Below, piece after piece: positions 12,101 through 23,909 of a DNA stretch of 64,000 nucleotides. The stretch's first letter is position 1, and every line of letters begins with the position of its first letter. A model generated the notes under the pieces. That model was not told where the DNA came from. It made no database searches and was given only the letters and a program-made list of their open reading frames with translations. The stretch lies in assembly GCF_020360975.1 (NCBI RefSeq), contig NW_025408668.1:4278001-4342000 (forward strand). Reading direction: 5' to 3'. Both the position numbers and the translations under genes were made by a program. This stretch comes from Hirsutella rhossiliensis. Its lineage: Eukaryota > Ascomycota > Sordariomycetes > Hypocreales > Ophiocordycipitaceae.

Positions 12101-12340
12101 TTTCTAGCCGTTGCCGGCATATCCGTCTTATCTCTCGCTACCTCTATAGGAAGCCATCGCCACTTCTACTTCCCCTCTTGCCCCCACCCTCCTCTCTGCA
12201 CCTCCTTTCAGCTCCTTCCTCAAAACCTGTTTTTCAGCTTCCTAGGTCCCTCGTGCCAAGGGATATCTCCGAGAACTGCGAAATCAGGCCACGCTTCGCG
12301 ACATGTTTATATAGGCGGGCGCGGGCGCGACAGGGTTACG
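9120..12340. repeat. RIP-mutated, AT-rich, gene-free repeat block
   Basis: There is no usable reading frame on either strand; all six frames are full of TAG and TAA. By eye, TpA is very common and CpA/TpG rare. In 10000-10500 I count roughly eight CA and five TG against several dozen TA. This is the product expected from C-to-T mutation at CpA, as in fungal RIP. Islands keep high CG content, for example 10780-10980, which reads as a Gly/Ala/Glu-rich low-complexity segment. Around 11840-11910 an ERYEKCIKIYKGK-like string hints at a mutated Cys-rich domain, but this is weak. The mutated character fades between about 12050 and 12340. Confidence 0.75.
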
Positions 12341-12349
12341 TAGCCCACA

Positions 12350-12682
12350 ATTGACAGAGAATCCCCGAGACCGTTTAAGTGTAGCTACATACCATCGCAC
12401 AAGTGCCTGCCTGAACTCGCCATGAACCCGCTTCTTCTATCTGGCATAAAGGATCTCATCGGCGTCCCAAAGCTCTGTGCCTGTCTCATCATACATCAGT
12501 GGTGGTTGTGCATCGTCTACCTGTTGGCCAGGAGCCGGGTCTTGCTGGGCTCGCCAGAGGAGGTCCACATGAAAACGCAGATAAATCGAGCCAGGCACAT
12601 CGAGCTCGACAACATGTAAGGTGATGACTTTTATGACTGTGTACTTGTGATATGATGGGGCAGAGCAATTTACATACACCAA
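12350..12682 (-). pseudogene. Ty3/Gypsy integrase C-terminus and chromodomain remnant
   Basis: The minus-strand frame from 12682 reads VELDVPGSIYLRFHVDLL, then DPAPGQQVDDAQPP, then DADEILYAR. This is the stretch that joins integrase to chromodomain in fungal Gypsy elements (FHVSLL, DPLPGQ, EVEEILD.R). A TAG stop follows the Arg, after which KKRVHGEFRQALVRWYV continues the chromodomain in the same frame. The remainder of the element is absent. An AT-rich flank on both sides suggests it decayed within the RIP-affected block. Confidence 0.65.
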
Positions 12683-14478
12683 GGCCTTTATGTGTTTGAG
12701 CCTGCGTAACGTGACAGTTATGAGTCCGGGATAAAGTCCTCGGATATCACATTTCTACCTCTTTAAAGCTTTAGAGGTGGCCCAAGTGAAGGCATCGTGA
12801 CTACACGTCCAAGGCCTTCGTCGAGCTATTGGCTGCTTCCGTAACAACCATGACAACAATGGTCTTCCATTTGCTTCCATTAACCTAATTCAACCTAATT
12901 TGACTCAATTCAACTTAACAACCCAATCAACTATCTGATTAACTAAAGCTTTTTACGATAAAGCAAGGTGGCAATTAACTCAGCCAACTCAACCTCAAGA
13001 CTTAAATAAGTAAGTTAGCTGCTTAATAAGCATTTCTGCCTTTAAGTTAAAAAGGAAAAGAATATAAGAGAAAGGTTATTCCGGGCCGAATATATAAGCT
13101 TCTCGAACTTTAGAGAAGGCCTTAGATTTAGAGGATTTAAGTATCTCTATATCTTTTCTCTCTTAAGGGTGCAGCTTAGGGGCTATATCAGATTCAACAA
13201 GCAGTGGCCACGGGAAGGGTTACATATAGGACCCGTAGCTAACGCCCGTCAGTTAATTAGGAAAAGGTCCTAGGAAATCTCCTCTTGCCGCATAGCTAGC
13301 TTCGAGACGCATTCTTCCCCTTCAATTGAACACACATTTTAAGCCTCTTAATAGAGCTCTCTTTACTCGTGAACAGCCCTACTAGGCAGGCCGCAGAACC
13401 GAAGTTCCGACAGTAGGCCGCCGTGATGGTGGTCGTCATCTGAGATGGAATGTATGCTTCCCTCGTTGTAAGACACGCGGGCCAGCTTGCCGACGCGTCC
13501 ATCTTGGCAGCATCAACGCGTCGAATAAAGCCACTCTCTACAAGGCAAAGAAGGTGGGCTGGTGGGAGAGGCAAAGACGAGCGCGGGGTAGACGGCATGA
13601 CGGTGCACGGAGGGATGAGACTGGCAAAGGGACGATGGGACAGGCGAATTCCGTTTGCCATTCCACGCGCACGCCTCAAGAATGCTGGGAAAGCCGAGGG
13701 GTTATTGACGCCCGGCGGCATGCCGAGACACATCAGAGCTACTTGCCATGTGTACGAAAGAATAGGCAACATATTCAGCTTGGCAGCCGAGGAGCGGTTC
13801 CAGCTTCGCCGAAGCTGTCGTGCCAAGTCACGCGGACCGGTGAGGTGGCCTCGGCGGAGGCTATCGAGCCCGGCAGCCGTTGGCTTAGCAGTATATTTGG
13901 CCAGCAAAGCCAGCACTCCGGTCTCCACCGTCGGCCGCGTGCCGGCCGATCGCCGCCGGGCCAACCCGCTTGCGGCAGCCGTTGCCGATGACAACCATCG
14001 TTGCTCGGCCCGGGCTCAGACATGCCGTGTACGCACAGCACACGCCATCTATAATCAAGTCTCTCCGTCGCTCCCCAAAGGCGCATCGCAATTGAGCTAT
14101 CTCGTACTTGGCTCCTTCAACCACCGAGCCATCTGCGCTGCCGAGGCCGTTCCTTCTTCCCCCGACTCGCGGGGCTTGGCATGCCGACCGATCGGAATCC
14201 AGGACGGTGATTTCCCCCCACTTCTTCCTTCGTTTCGCCGCCCATTTTCAGCTTCTCGACAACGACAACCTCGATCCCTGCCCATACTCCGGAGAGCTTC
14301 ACCTCCGATCCGCTCGCGTCAAAACATCTGCGTGTATCCCGCCTACCCGACGTCGCCCTGCCGCCGCCTCTTCTCTCGTGCCTCCCGGTCCCCGGTGGCT
14401 CTGATACCGACTTCCTGCTATCTCCCCCCATCTACCGACGACTGTTGAGAGGCCCATCGTGCCCAGACGTCAGCTGGC
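12683..14478. other. Intergenic, transition from AT-rich repeats to permease promoter
   Basis: From 12700 to 13200 the DNA is AT-rich with runs such as CTCAATTCAACTTAACAACC and no coding frame. From 13300 composition becomes GC-rich. A 332-codon open frame at 13450-14448 has Arg/Pro/Ala-rich content and no recognisable domain, and I do not call it. The last 400 bases before 14479 are probably the promoter and 5' leader of the sulfate permease. A 16-base motif at about 13386-13401 recurs near 55851. Confidence 0.5.
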
Positions 14479-17070
14479 ATGGCCGGGCGCCGCATCGCCG
14501 ACTTGGTCACGACAAAGGTCCTCGGGATCGACGTCAACGAGCGCTACTCCAACCTGCCTCCAAATCTCGAGAGTCGGGCTCGAGACGTGCTCGGATCTGC
14601 CCATGCCTACCTCGAAGAGGAGCCCTCCGTCGCCGAGTTTTTCGACGACCTGGCGCCCGACTGGGCCGGAGTCGTCGAATACGTTCAGGACCTGTTTCCT
14701 TCGGCATCGTGGATCAGGCGGTACAACATGCGCTGGCTGGCAGGAGACATGATTTCTGGTCAGTTCGGATCCATGGCCCTCCTCGCCGACTGCACCTTCG
14801 ACTAACAAACCGACCCTCGCAGGCGTTACTATTGGTCTCGTTGTTATCCCTCAGGCGCTGGCGTACGCCTCCCTCGCCCATCTTCCACCTGCCTATGGCT
14901 TGTATACGTCTTTTACAGGTGCAGCCTTGTACTGGATGTTTGGGACGTCCAAGGACATTGCCATTGGGGTTCGTAATGTGCCTCTGCACTGGAAGCATGG
15001 GACAAGAGACAGCTAACACCCAACGTGCAGACGACGGCCGTGGGCTCGCTCCTGGTCGGCCAAGTCGTCACACGAGTCGACGACGCCGCGCCGGGGCGAT
15101 ATAGCGCTGATGAGACGGCTCGTGCCCTGAGCTTACTATCAGGAGCCGTCTTGCTCTTTGTTGGGCTCTTCAGGCTTGGGTGGATCATCGAATTCATCCC
15201 CTACATTCCCATATCTGCCTTCGTCACCTCTGCCAGTATCACCATCATGTCCACGCAGGTCCCTACCGCCCTGGGTATCCCAGACATTAACACGCGGGAA
15301 CCGCCGTACCGCGTCATCATCAACACCCTCCGAAGCCTGCCCAACGTCCATCTGGACGCCGCCATTGGCTTGTCTGCCATTGTTCTGCTCTTCGCCATCG
15401 GGAACTTTTGCTCCATGATGGAAGCCCGCCAACCTGCCCAGAAGCGCCTCTGGAATTTCATATCTTCCCTCCGCTTGACCTTTACAATGCTGCTTTTCAC
15501 CCTCATCAGCTTTCTTGTCCATCGCACCATGCCCCCAGCGGAAACCAAGTTTCGTATTGTCGGGCACATTGAACAAGGTGCGTAGTCCACGGCTCCTTTT
15601 CCGCATCCCAAGTCTGACGAGTGGCTTGTAGGTTTCAGGGAAGCCAGGGTACCGCAACCCGATGTCGGTTTGATCAAGGCCATTCTACCGGAGCTGCCTG
15701 CCGTTGCCATCATCCTGGTGATTGGGCACATTGCCATTGCGAAGGCTATGGGCAGGCTGTACAGCTACACCATCAACCCGTCGCAGGAGGTGGTGGCTCT
15801 GGGTGCGGCCAATTTGCTGAGCCCCTTTGTGGGAGGCTACGTCTGCACAGGCTCCTTTGGCGCCTCGGCCGTGCTCTCCAAGGCAGGCGCCAGGAGTCCC
15901 CTGGCCGGGCTCTTCGGCGCCGGCGTCCTCGTCCTCACCCTCTATACCTTGACGGCGGTCTTCTACTATATCCCCAAGGCCGCCCTGGCGGGCTTGATCA
16001 TCCACGCAGTATGCAACCTGTTGACCCCGCCGAGGAAGCTCTACAAGTACTGGCAGTTGTCACCACTCGAACTCTTGGTTTGGGTAGTCAGCGTCATGTT
16101 CGCCATCTTCATCTCTCTGGAGGCATCCATCTACTCTGGTGTACTCTTGTCCTTTGTTTTCCTTTTGACCCGCATTGCCAGGACGCGGGGCACCTTTCTC
16201 GGACGCGTGCGGGTGCAGCGCGTCGCTGGCGGAAAGTGCTTGAGGCCTGATGAAGACGGCCTATGCGCGTCTCGCAAGGTGTTTTTGCCCCTGGACGGTC
16301 AAGACGCACCAAACCCCAACGTCTTGGTCGAGTCCCCTTATCCAGGCGTCTTCGTGTACCGCCTGAACGAGGGCTACAACTATACCAACCAAGCCTACCA
16401 CATGGATACGTTGAATAAGCACGTCATGGAGCACACAAAGCGCATGTCGGCGGAGCATTTCGAAAAAGAATCGGATCGTCTATGGAACGATCCGGGGCCG
16501 AGGGTGTACAGGGAAGACACGGAGGCGCTTCCCTACCTCCGTGCCGTGGTCCTCGACTTTGCCGCCGTCAACCACGTGGACGTCACCTCGGTTCAGGGCT
16601 TGATTGACTTGAGGAACTTGTTGGACAGCTATTCGTCGCCTGATGCTGTCGAGTGGCATTTTGCCAACGTCCACAACCGCTGGACGCGCCGAGCGCTCGC
16701 AGCCGCTGGGTTTGGATATCCAACGTCGCAAAATCCAATGGAAATGAGCAACTGGAAGCCTCTATACAGCATCGCGGCGACTCTCACGGGAATGAAAAGC
16801 GCAGGCGTGGCCAATGGCCAACATAGAGCCGACACAGACGTGGATGAAGAGAAGACTACGGGGTCGAGGACTCCAGGGTCAAGGACGGCGTCCGCAGACT
16901 CGACGTACTCGGCCAAGAGAACGGCTTCGGGTAGCAGTTCAAGTAGCACCCAAGACCGGGGCATGGCCAGTGTCTCGGGCGTCAACCGGCCGTTTTTCCA
17001 CGTCGACTTACAGGATGCGGTGGACTCGGCGGTGCTGGATGCGCGAAGCAAGGATGAGAACCTACTATGA
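14479..17070 (+). CDS. SulP-family sulfate permease with STAS domain
   Basis: This gene encodes a plasma-membrane anion transporter of the SulP/SLC26 family, which takes up sulfate with protons for sulfur assimilation; fungal relatives are SUL1/SUL2, CYS-13/CYS-14 and sB. Four exons fit exactly: 14479-14758, 14823-14968, 15031-15577 and 15632-17070, giving 803 aa, the usual fungal size. Introns are 64, 62 and 54 bases with GT..AG ends; the first has a GACTAAC branch. Exon 2 carries the family motif IPQALAYASLAHLPPAYGLY followed by GTSKDIAIG. About a dozen hydrophobic segments run to about residue 480. The cytoplasmic STAS domain is near residues 570-690 (VVLDFAAVNHVDVTSVQGL). The tail is Ser/Thr-rich and could be phosphorylated. 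The ATG chosen begins MAGRRIADLV and is the first in frame. Which paralogue it is cannot be decided from sequence alone. Confidence 0.93.
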
Positions 17071-18320
17071 GACGGGTCGGCGAAACGGGGCCAGGGAGAT
17101 GGGAGTAAAAAGATGGGCGTTTTGGTTCGGCTGTTGTTGGAAAGAAACCAAGTGCCAAGTGACAGGACCATTGCCCCGAAAGCATCGGGGTGAAGCGACA
17201 TAGAGTACATAGAGGCTTCCTCGGGCGGGAGGCAGCATTAATACGCAGCACTGTGATATGGTGACACGTCAGTCTACACTTGAGATGTACATGAGCAGAG
17301 CAGAGAAGCGACGGTGAAAACGGCGCAAGAGCCGGGAGTGGATTCGGGCCGTCTGAGGTGTGCTGGATTCCGAATACCCCAGAGCAGCTGAGGAGTTTCT
17401 GCCTTGGGTTGTTTGCTCTGGGCCGAATAGCAACACTCTTTCCCCCCTCTCCGACTGAAATCTGCTTTTCCCACTCATTCTTTTCGTCTCAAACCTCTGG
17501 TCATGGCAGAGAGAAAACTGTCATGGTGGGCGTCGGACTGCTCCATACGTGAGGGACCCAAAACAAAGAGTTGTCTCAGGACCGGGACCCCGGAGCCGCT
17601 TTGGGCTAGAGGGATGCACATTATTGGCTGGGGGCGGGGAGGGGCCGGCTTCGGGGGCCGGGGCGGCTCCACCGACGCCGGGTTGGGAGTGAGCTTGACG
17701 AGCAGGCCTTGTCGACGGTCAAAAATAGTTAGACTATTATAATAATCTCTGCGTGCGTTGGTTTCAGGCTTGGTCCGGTACTGTCCAAAACTACCTCGGC
17801 AAATAGCTGTATCGCACCCAGTCAGCAAGCATCACGTATAGGGCTCCTCTTTGGAAAGCAAAGGTAAGGAGAAGAAAATACAGCAAAGAGAGAATGCTAG
17901 GTGAAGCCTCCTTCATTCAGGTCTGGTACCTGACGCATGCACTTTCTCGTACCAAATAGCATGGCCCGTGATGGTCTTTCTGATTGGCAACTGCAGAGTT
18001 TTATGGTACCTCGTCGAAACAAAGCACGTATAACTTCTCCGTACAGAGTAGTCTCAGCAGTATTAGATACATGCTCGCTGTGGAATGATCCCCCACCCGG
18101 GCCGGGCAAGGGGTGCCGGACGCGGCGCAGGCACCGGCGCGGCTTTCCCCTCCATCGACTCCCGCTTCGGCCTCATCCAAGCCCCAACGCTGGAGTGAAC
18201 AACATCTGCTCTGATCAACCTATTTTCTCCGACTCGCCTGCAGCATATCATATTACCAGACACCGCCAAGGGGCACGGGGGACAGATAGCCTGCCTGGGC
18301 TGCCGGCCATCTGCATCGGC
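17071..18320. other. Intergenic between sulfate permease and F-box gene
   Basis: No frame here has domain-like content. The first 200 bases are probably the permease 3' UTR. A G-rich stretch lies at about 17610-17690 and a short AT-rich patch at 17727-17750. The last 200 bases before 18321 are probably the F-box leader. Confidence 0.4.
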
Positions 18321-19575
18321 ATGATGACGTCGTCGCTGTCGCTGATGGACAAGCTTCCCAACGAGGTACGTGACGAGACGACGCCCTTGTTTCTTGGGGA
18401 TCCCAGTTTCTGACCGTCAAGCGCGTCGGCTGTGGGTGAGTTTAGATGCTAGCCGCGACACTGGCACTGCTCTCGTCGCGGGAGCTCGCCCTCGTCGTCC
18501 TCGTCAGCCGCCGCTTCTACTCGGTCGGCGTGCGCGTCCTGTACCGCCGCCTCGTCGACGCGGCCCGCCTGCCGGGCCATGAGTTGATCCTCGAGTGCTA
18601 CCACCCGAGCGCCAAGATCTCGACGCCCTACCTGGCCTGCCGCTACCTCGGCACCTGCGTCGCCGACGGGGGCGCCATCGACGACGGGGAGCCCGTCTTG
18701 GCCGACCTGTCTAAGCTGTACTCCTCCTTTCGGCCCGTCGTGGCGGCCGAGGAGGATGGCTGGCCTCTTGATGCGGCGGCACGGCAGCGGAGGAGGCGGA
18801 GGCGGCGGAGAAGGCTCGCGCAGCAGTCCCAGTCGGATGTCGAGGAGGCAGCATCGTCACAGCAGCAAGCAGGGCATGCAGATTGGCACCAGATCGGGGA
18901 AGCGTGGCAAGAAGACGATGAGGACGACGACGAGGACAAGGACGAAATAGCTACGCAGGACATTGGCCTCGACCGAGGCGAACTCTTCTCGCAGCTCTGC
19001 ACCGTCACAAACGTCGTCAAGCAGAGCTCCAGACGGGGGCTGTTTGTGAGCCACGTCAACACATGCGACGGCGTCGTGCGCGTCTGGAGGAAATGGCTCG
19101 CCGACATGGCCGCTTCCTCGCCCATCGGCAATGGCTACGACGACGACGACAACCATGGCACCAGCGGCGAGGGAAGCACAACGATAAGCCGCGACAGGTT
19201 CCTGTGGGTAGACGCGGCCAAGAGCGTCGGGCTGAGGTTCCGCGTCGCTCCCGCGGCGGCGTCGGCGGCAGACAACCCGCCGCTGCTCTCCGGGCCGCAC
19301 GACGATAGTGAGGACGAGGACGATCCGGCTGTGTCGTACACGCTCGTCTACCAAGGTACGTTGCCGTACTATGGCCGAAGGGGTCTGCAGGTCAAATGCC
19401 GTGGAATTTTCACCTTGTCTATCGGCGTCGAGAGCCATGTTTTCTAACCGTGTTGGCAGAGCTGCTCGTCCGGAGCAGCATGTTGCTCTCCGCCGTCGAG
19501 ACATCAGCCTCGCAAGCGGTATCGCGCTCGACAAAGGCCGTCATCATAGCCCCGTTCGAGGGCCTCGTGCTGTGA
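18321..19575 (+). CDS. F-box domain protein
   Basis: The first exon is only 45 bases (18321-18365, MMTSSLSLMDKLPNE). After an 80-base intron, exon 2 (18446-19355) continues MLAATLALLSSRELALVVLV. Joined, they restore an F-box: LPNE, then LLSSRELALVVLVSRRF, the helix that binds Skp1. A 104-base intron (19356-19459) leads to exon 3 (19460-19575), giving 356 aa. F-box proteins act as substrate receptors of SCF ubiquitin ligases. Downstream of the F-box are a run of ten or more Arg near residue 130, which could be a nuclear signal, and an Asp/Glu-rich segment near residue 170. No WD40 or leucine-rich repeats are visible, so the substrate is unknown. The exon 1 assignment rests on the F-box consensus and phase-0 splicing. 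Without it the protein would start at the second exon ATG and lose the start of the F-box. Confidence 0.75.
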
Positions 19576-21429
19576 GCCGTCAACACGGAATGTTGTCCAC
19601 ATCAGCCGCGCGTGCAGGCGAAAACCCGAGAGAAGAAAATTTTGTTGATGTTTACAGGATGCATGCATAATATAAGGACCGCATAGTCGCGGAACGTGTC
19701 CGTGGGCGTGGTGACGTGGATTGGGGTTTTCCTTTTCCTTCCTTCTTTTTTTTAACCTGCTCGGTTTCTTTGCCTCTGCTCCGCTTCTGGATCAGGACTT
19801 GCGGACGCCTTGGCCGGGTGCTGACTCGATGGACTGGGGTTCTCGGCAGGCGAAAAGAAAATATAAACACGATCGGGCCCCATGCTTGCTGTGGCCATCA
19901 GCCGCTCCCGGTGTGAGGATGGGAGCCGAGCCGTACGTTACCTGGTACTCGGAGTCGATCGTGTTGAGAAAAAAGGGTGTCTGTTAGGATTCCATTATTG
20001 AATGCTCCCTCATGTGTGCGACTCTACACAAGCCAATACATGTATTCCCATACTCGACATCACGTACGTGTGTGTGGATTTATATTTATATATATACGTA
20101 TACATATGTACACATATATATAATGGCATTACGCACGCAGGTCCCAACACCCGGCTCACACAGCCTGCAGTAGTTCCACAGAGGGTCTGAGGGAGGCGCA
20201 AGGGAGACGGGCAGCTTAATATCGTGACCCGAGTGGAGTGGGTGGATGAAGGTGAAGAAGGGGACCGAGTAGAAGGGGCCGAAAAACAAATACATTGCCG
20301 ATCTCCGCATGGTTAGAGGGAGGAAACAAGACCACTGAAAAGCAAAAAGATGATCATGGGAAAAGGAATGGTTGAGAGGCAGACAGAGGCGGTTGCTGCC
20401 TCGCTGTCAACGGCTGTGCTTCTGACGCTCTTCTTTGCTTGATGATGCTGTGGTCAGATGGGAGCAAAGACGTTTATCTCTGTCTATTTCTTCTCCTCTA
20501 CCTTTATGTACTCTATAATGAGCCTGGATAGTATACGTAACCAGTCCTTTTCCCCCATCCCTTGCGTCGGCAACGGCGTCCAAGACTGGGCCAAGGAGGG
20601 TGGTCGGACCCGCAAGAAACTTACCTACCCTATAGCCAAGGATGCCCTGACCTGTGGCCCTCACCAACTTTCCCCTCCTGTCACCATGAACGCGCGTGTG
20701 CGCGGTGAGACGAGACGAGACAAGACAAGACAACGAGCCCCGGCCTTGTCCTTGCCGACGGGTCTTCTTCCGTTGCCACTGTCTTTGGACCGCCGCCGCT
20801 GATGACCATCTGTTTAGGGCCGAAAAGTCTCTGTCTTCCCCGCCTCTCTATCCGCACCAGAGTCAAGCTCGCTCGCTCTTCGGTCCTTGGTCACTGATGA
20901 TGGCTGTGACGGCGGCGGCTCATGGCTCCAAAGACCCACACGCAGCGTCTGCGCGGCACGCACTGGCCTGGAATTGCCGAGCGAGCGAGGGGGAGAGAGA
21001 GGCTGCAGCGACGTGCACGACGCGCCGCCGGCGTGACGCGAGCATTGACGCCCTCCTCGCTGTCGTACGCGACGCCGCTGGAGGGCGAGCAAAATGCACT
21101 CAGCACACGCTGTTGCTTTGCTGCTTGCTGCTGCTTGCTTTGGGGAGAGCAAAGCTGCTCCGCCACGGGCTCGGCAGGGGTCCATGCTGCTCCCGTCCCG
21201 TCCAGGCGCAGCAACACCGTGTATCCCATCCTTCCTTTTTCTCTTCCACACGCCCCCGTTTTTCTTTTCCTCTTGTCCTATTTCCTTTGCATGTTTGTCT
21301 CTCTGCTGCTGCCAAGCTTACCTTGCTTGTACAGCTCATGGTTCCGCTTCCCCTCGCGCGCGCTGGGGGGTTGAGCACAGCCCGAGCTGTCCAAACAATT
21401 AACGGATATCCCATCACCCTTAAGCCGAT
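19576..21429. other. Intergenic upstream of MFS transporter
   Basis: About 1.9 kb without a supported gene. It contains an AT-rich microsatellite near 20080. Overlapping open frames at 20696-21436 on both strands are Arg/Ala-rich and look like chance frames in GC-rich DNA. Confidence 0.4.
20078..20124. repeat. AT/TATA-type microsatellite
   Basis: Alternating TA and CA/TG runs (TTTATATTTATATATATACG and similar) extend over about 45 bases. No unit is perfectly repeated. This is simple-sequence DNA between genes, with no evident function. Confidence 0.7.
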
Positions 21430-21858
21430 TTCGTAGACTCCCTCACTCTCTCTCGGCTCTTCACTCTTCCCGTCTCTCGCTCTCTCGTCTGCGTGTCCGT
21501 CTCTCTTCCGAGCCTCAGCGTTTCCATCCTTGCCACCTACGAAGCTTGCTCCTCCTCTTTAACTTCTTCCCTTATTTTTGGAAACCCCCTTGCCCACCTT
21601 TCTCCCAGAGGCCCGCCTCGTCCCCTCGTTACGCCCTTCGTTTCTAGTTTTTCCGTTGATCTTTTCCCCCTCATTCCTCTCAATAGTCGGCCTCGCTGCA
21701 GACCTTTCTCATCATCAGAGTGCCATGAGTAGTGACGTCTAGTGCGGCCCTCCGAGGAAGAGCTCCCTCTCCCCCCCCATTTTCTCACCCATCCCCCCTT
21801 TCCCTCCAGTTCTCCCCTCGAAGACGCCTCGCTGCCTCCCAACGGCTCGTCTTGTTGC
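21430..21858 (+). promoter_or_regulatory. Pyrimidine-rich promoter and leader of MFS gene
   Basis: The coding strand is dominated by CT tracts, for example CTCCCTCACTCTCTCTCGGC at 21439 and further runs at 21460-21500 and 21770-21830. Long CT-rich leaders are common ahead of transcription starts in filamentous fungi. They directly precede the ATG at 21859. The start of transcription cannot be placed. Confidence 0.45.
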
Positions 21859-23909
21859 ATGCAGCTACCGATGGACTGGGACTTCAACAGCAGACCCATG
21901 GCCATCACGGAGCCTCCGTTGGCTCGCTCGCCCGAACCGTCGTCCCACGCCACGAGGGAAGATTTTGGCCATGGGCCACCACCTCTTCCCAAGTGGCCCA
22001 TCCCCATGACGGCGTCTTCGCGAAGCTTGTCTTTCGGCTCTTTGTCCACCCATCACAAGGTTGTCAAGTGCGGCAGAGGGAAGCATTCAGACGTCGAGCT
22101 CATTCCGCAGCCGAGCGATGACCGGCATGATCCATTGGTGTGTTACTCGATTGTTTGCCTCTTTTGCTTTTGAGCAAGGAACATGAACAGCACAAAGGTC
22201 GGTTCGGGAGGCTTACAACCTGTGAATAGAATTGGCCGCGCTGGCGCAAAGACTTGAACCTCATCTCCCTCCTCGCCACCGTCGGTCTCGTCGGCGCCAT
22301 GAAGACGGCCTTTGTCACCACCAGCGGAGCCATGGCCACTCAGTACAACGCCTCGTACACGGCCATTGCCGCTCTGACGTCCGTCCCCGTCGTCTTGTCT
22401 ACCGTCACCGGCCTTGCCAGCTCCATGATCGCCAAGCTCTGGGGCAAGCGGCCCATGTATCTCGCTTCGGCCCTACTCCTTCTCGCCGGCTGCATTTGGA
22501 CCTCGGCGGCCGGCGACAGCTTCGCCTCCTGTATGGGCTCCCGCGTGCTCCAGGGCCTCGGCTGGGGCGCCTTCGACACCCTGGTGCTGGGCTCCATCCA
22601 AGACACGTACTTTGTGAGCCCAACCCCGTCTCTCCGATTGTCTCTCTGTCTTGGGCTTTTCATATTCTCCTACATCCGAGTCCCGGCTGATCTAACCGCG
22701 CCGGCGGCGGTGCTACAGGAGCACGAGCGTAATCTGCCCGTCTCCTTGTACAACATCTTCACCATTGCCACCACGTGGGGGTCTCCCCTCATTGGCGGCC
22801 TGATATCAAACACCTCCGGCTCCTTCACCACTCAGTTCCGCATCATCAGTGGGCTCCACGCCCTCTCGCTTCCCTTACTAGCCTTGGGGTCCCCCGAGAC
22901 GGCTTTTGACAGGTCCCGATTGCCCGTCATGGCCCCGTCCCCCGGATTCGGCACGAGCGTCAGCCGCGGCGGCGCCGACGACGGTGACTCGTGGTCGTAC
23001 TGTCTCCGCCATCACATCAGCGTGGACCGGGCGACGGGCTATGTCAAAGGCGTGCTCAACCCACCGCCCTTTAAAGGGCCCAAGACGCTGCCCACGGCGC
23101 TGCAGGCTCCGCGGGCCCTCATCGCGCCGACGACGTGCCTGCTCTTCGCCCTATCCTCGATCCCGCACGGCGCGCTCTGGGGCTTCGCCACCTCGGTCGC
23201 CCTCTTCACCGCACCCCCGCCCCTGGCCTTGGGCCCGGCCAGCATCGGCGCCCTCATGGTCGGCCCCTGGATCATGGCGACGGCCGTGGTCGGCGGCTGC
23301 TGCTTTTACCGGGGCTTCCACCAAAAGTTCACCCGGCGCGTCAGCTACGCCATCGTTGCCGTCGGCACCTTTCTCGTCCTCATCGGCCTGCTCTCCTTTG
23401 GCCTCGGCCTCCACAACTTCATGACGCTCGACCGGCACCGGCCCCGCGGCCCCGCGGGCCCCTTCTCCCTCGCCCTCGCCTTTTTCACCCCGCAGGCCGC
23501 CCGCCAGCTCAGCCTGCCCCTGCTGTCCTTCCAGCTCGGCGTCCTGGCCGCAGGGCTACACGTCCTCGACACCACGACGCGCCCGCTCCTCGTCCGCTCC
23601 GCCTCCTTCACCTCGTCCAGCATCGCCGTCGCCCACCGCAGCATCGGCGACATGCACGCCGGCGTCATCATCCTGCGGAACCTCGCCGCCGCCGTCTTCG
23701 TCGCCGCCATGCCCGCCGCCATCACCCACGTCGGCGGCCTCAAGGCGGCCGCCATCGGGCTCGCCGTCGCTCACGCGTGCCTCGCCGCCGCCATTGTCGC
23801 CCTCTGCTGGTTCGGCGACGAGGCCGTTTGGAGGGCCGACGGCAGGGTCATGGGTCTGGTTGACCTGCGGCTGCTCAAGCAGTCGGTCAGCTTTTTCGAG
23901 CACGACTGA
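21859..23909 (+). CDS. Major facilitator superfamily transporter
   Basis: Three exons, 21859-22137, 22230-22613 and 22719-23909, give 617 aa; both introns (92 and 105 bases) are in phase 0. The second has no in-frame stop, so an unspliced reading also stays open, but removing it restores the family pattern SIQDTYF followed by EHERNLPVSLYN. The cytoplasmic N-terminus of about 90 residues is followed by DPLNWPRWRKDLNL, the signature ahead of TM1 in fungal drug/H+ antiporter-like MFS proteins. WGKRPMYL is the loop 2-3 motif, and RVLQGLGWGAF marks TM4. About twelve hydrophobic segments follow. The substrate cannot be deduced. ATG 21859 (MQLPMDW) is the first ATG in frame; 21871 is an alternative. 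Confidence 0.88.

Noticed and set aside
13986..14000. ATGACAACCAT near the sulfate permease as a CYS3-type site
   Set aside because: The consensus is ATGRYRYCAT; this string has one extra base between the half sites, so it is not a proper match.
13450..14448. 332-codon open frame upstream of the sulfate permease
   Set aside because: Arg/Pro/Ala-rich content, no domain, overlapping open frames on the other strand and position in the promoter; a chance frame in GC-rich DNA.
20696..21436. 246-codon frame before the MFS gene
   Set aside because: Overlaps equally long frames on both strands and runs into the CT-rich leader; no domain.
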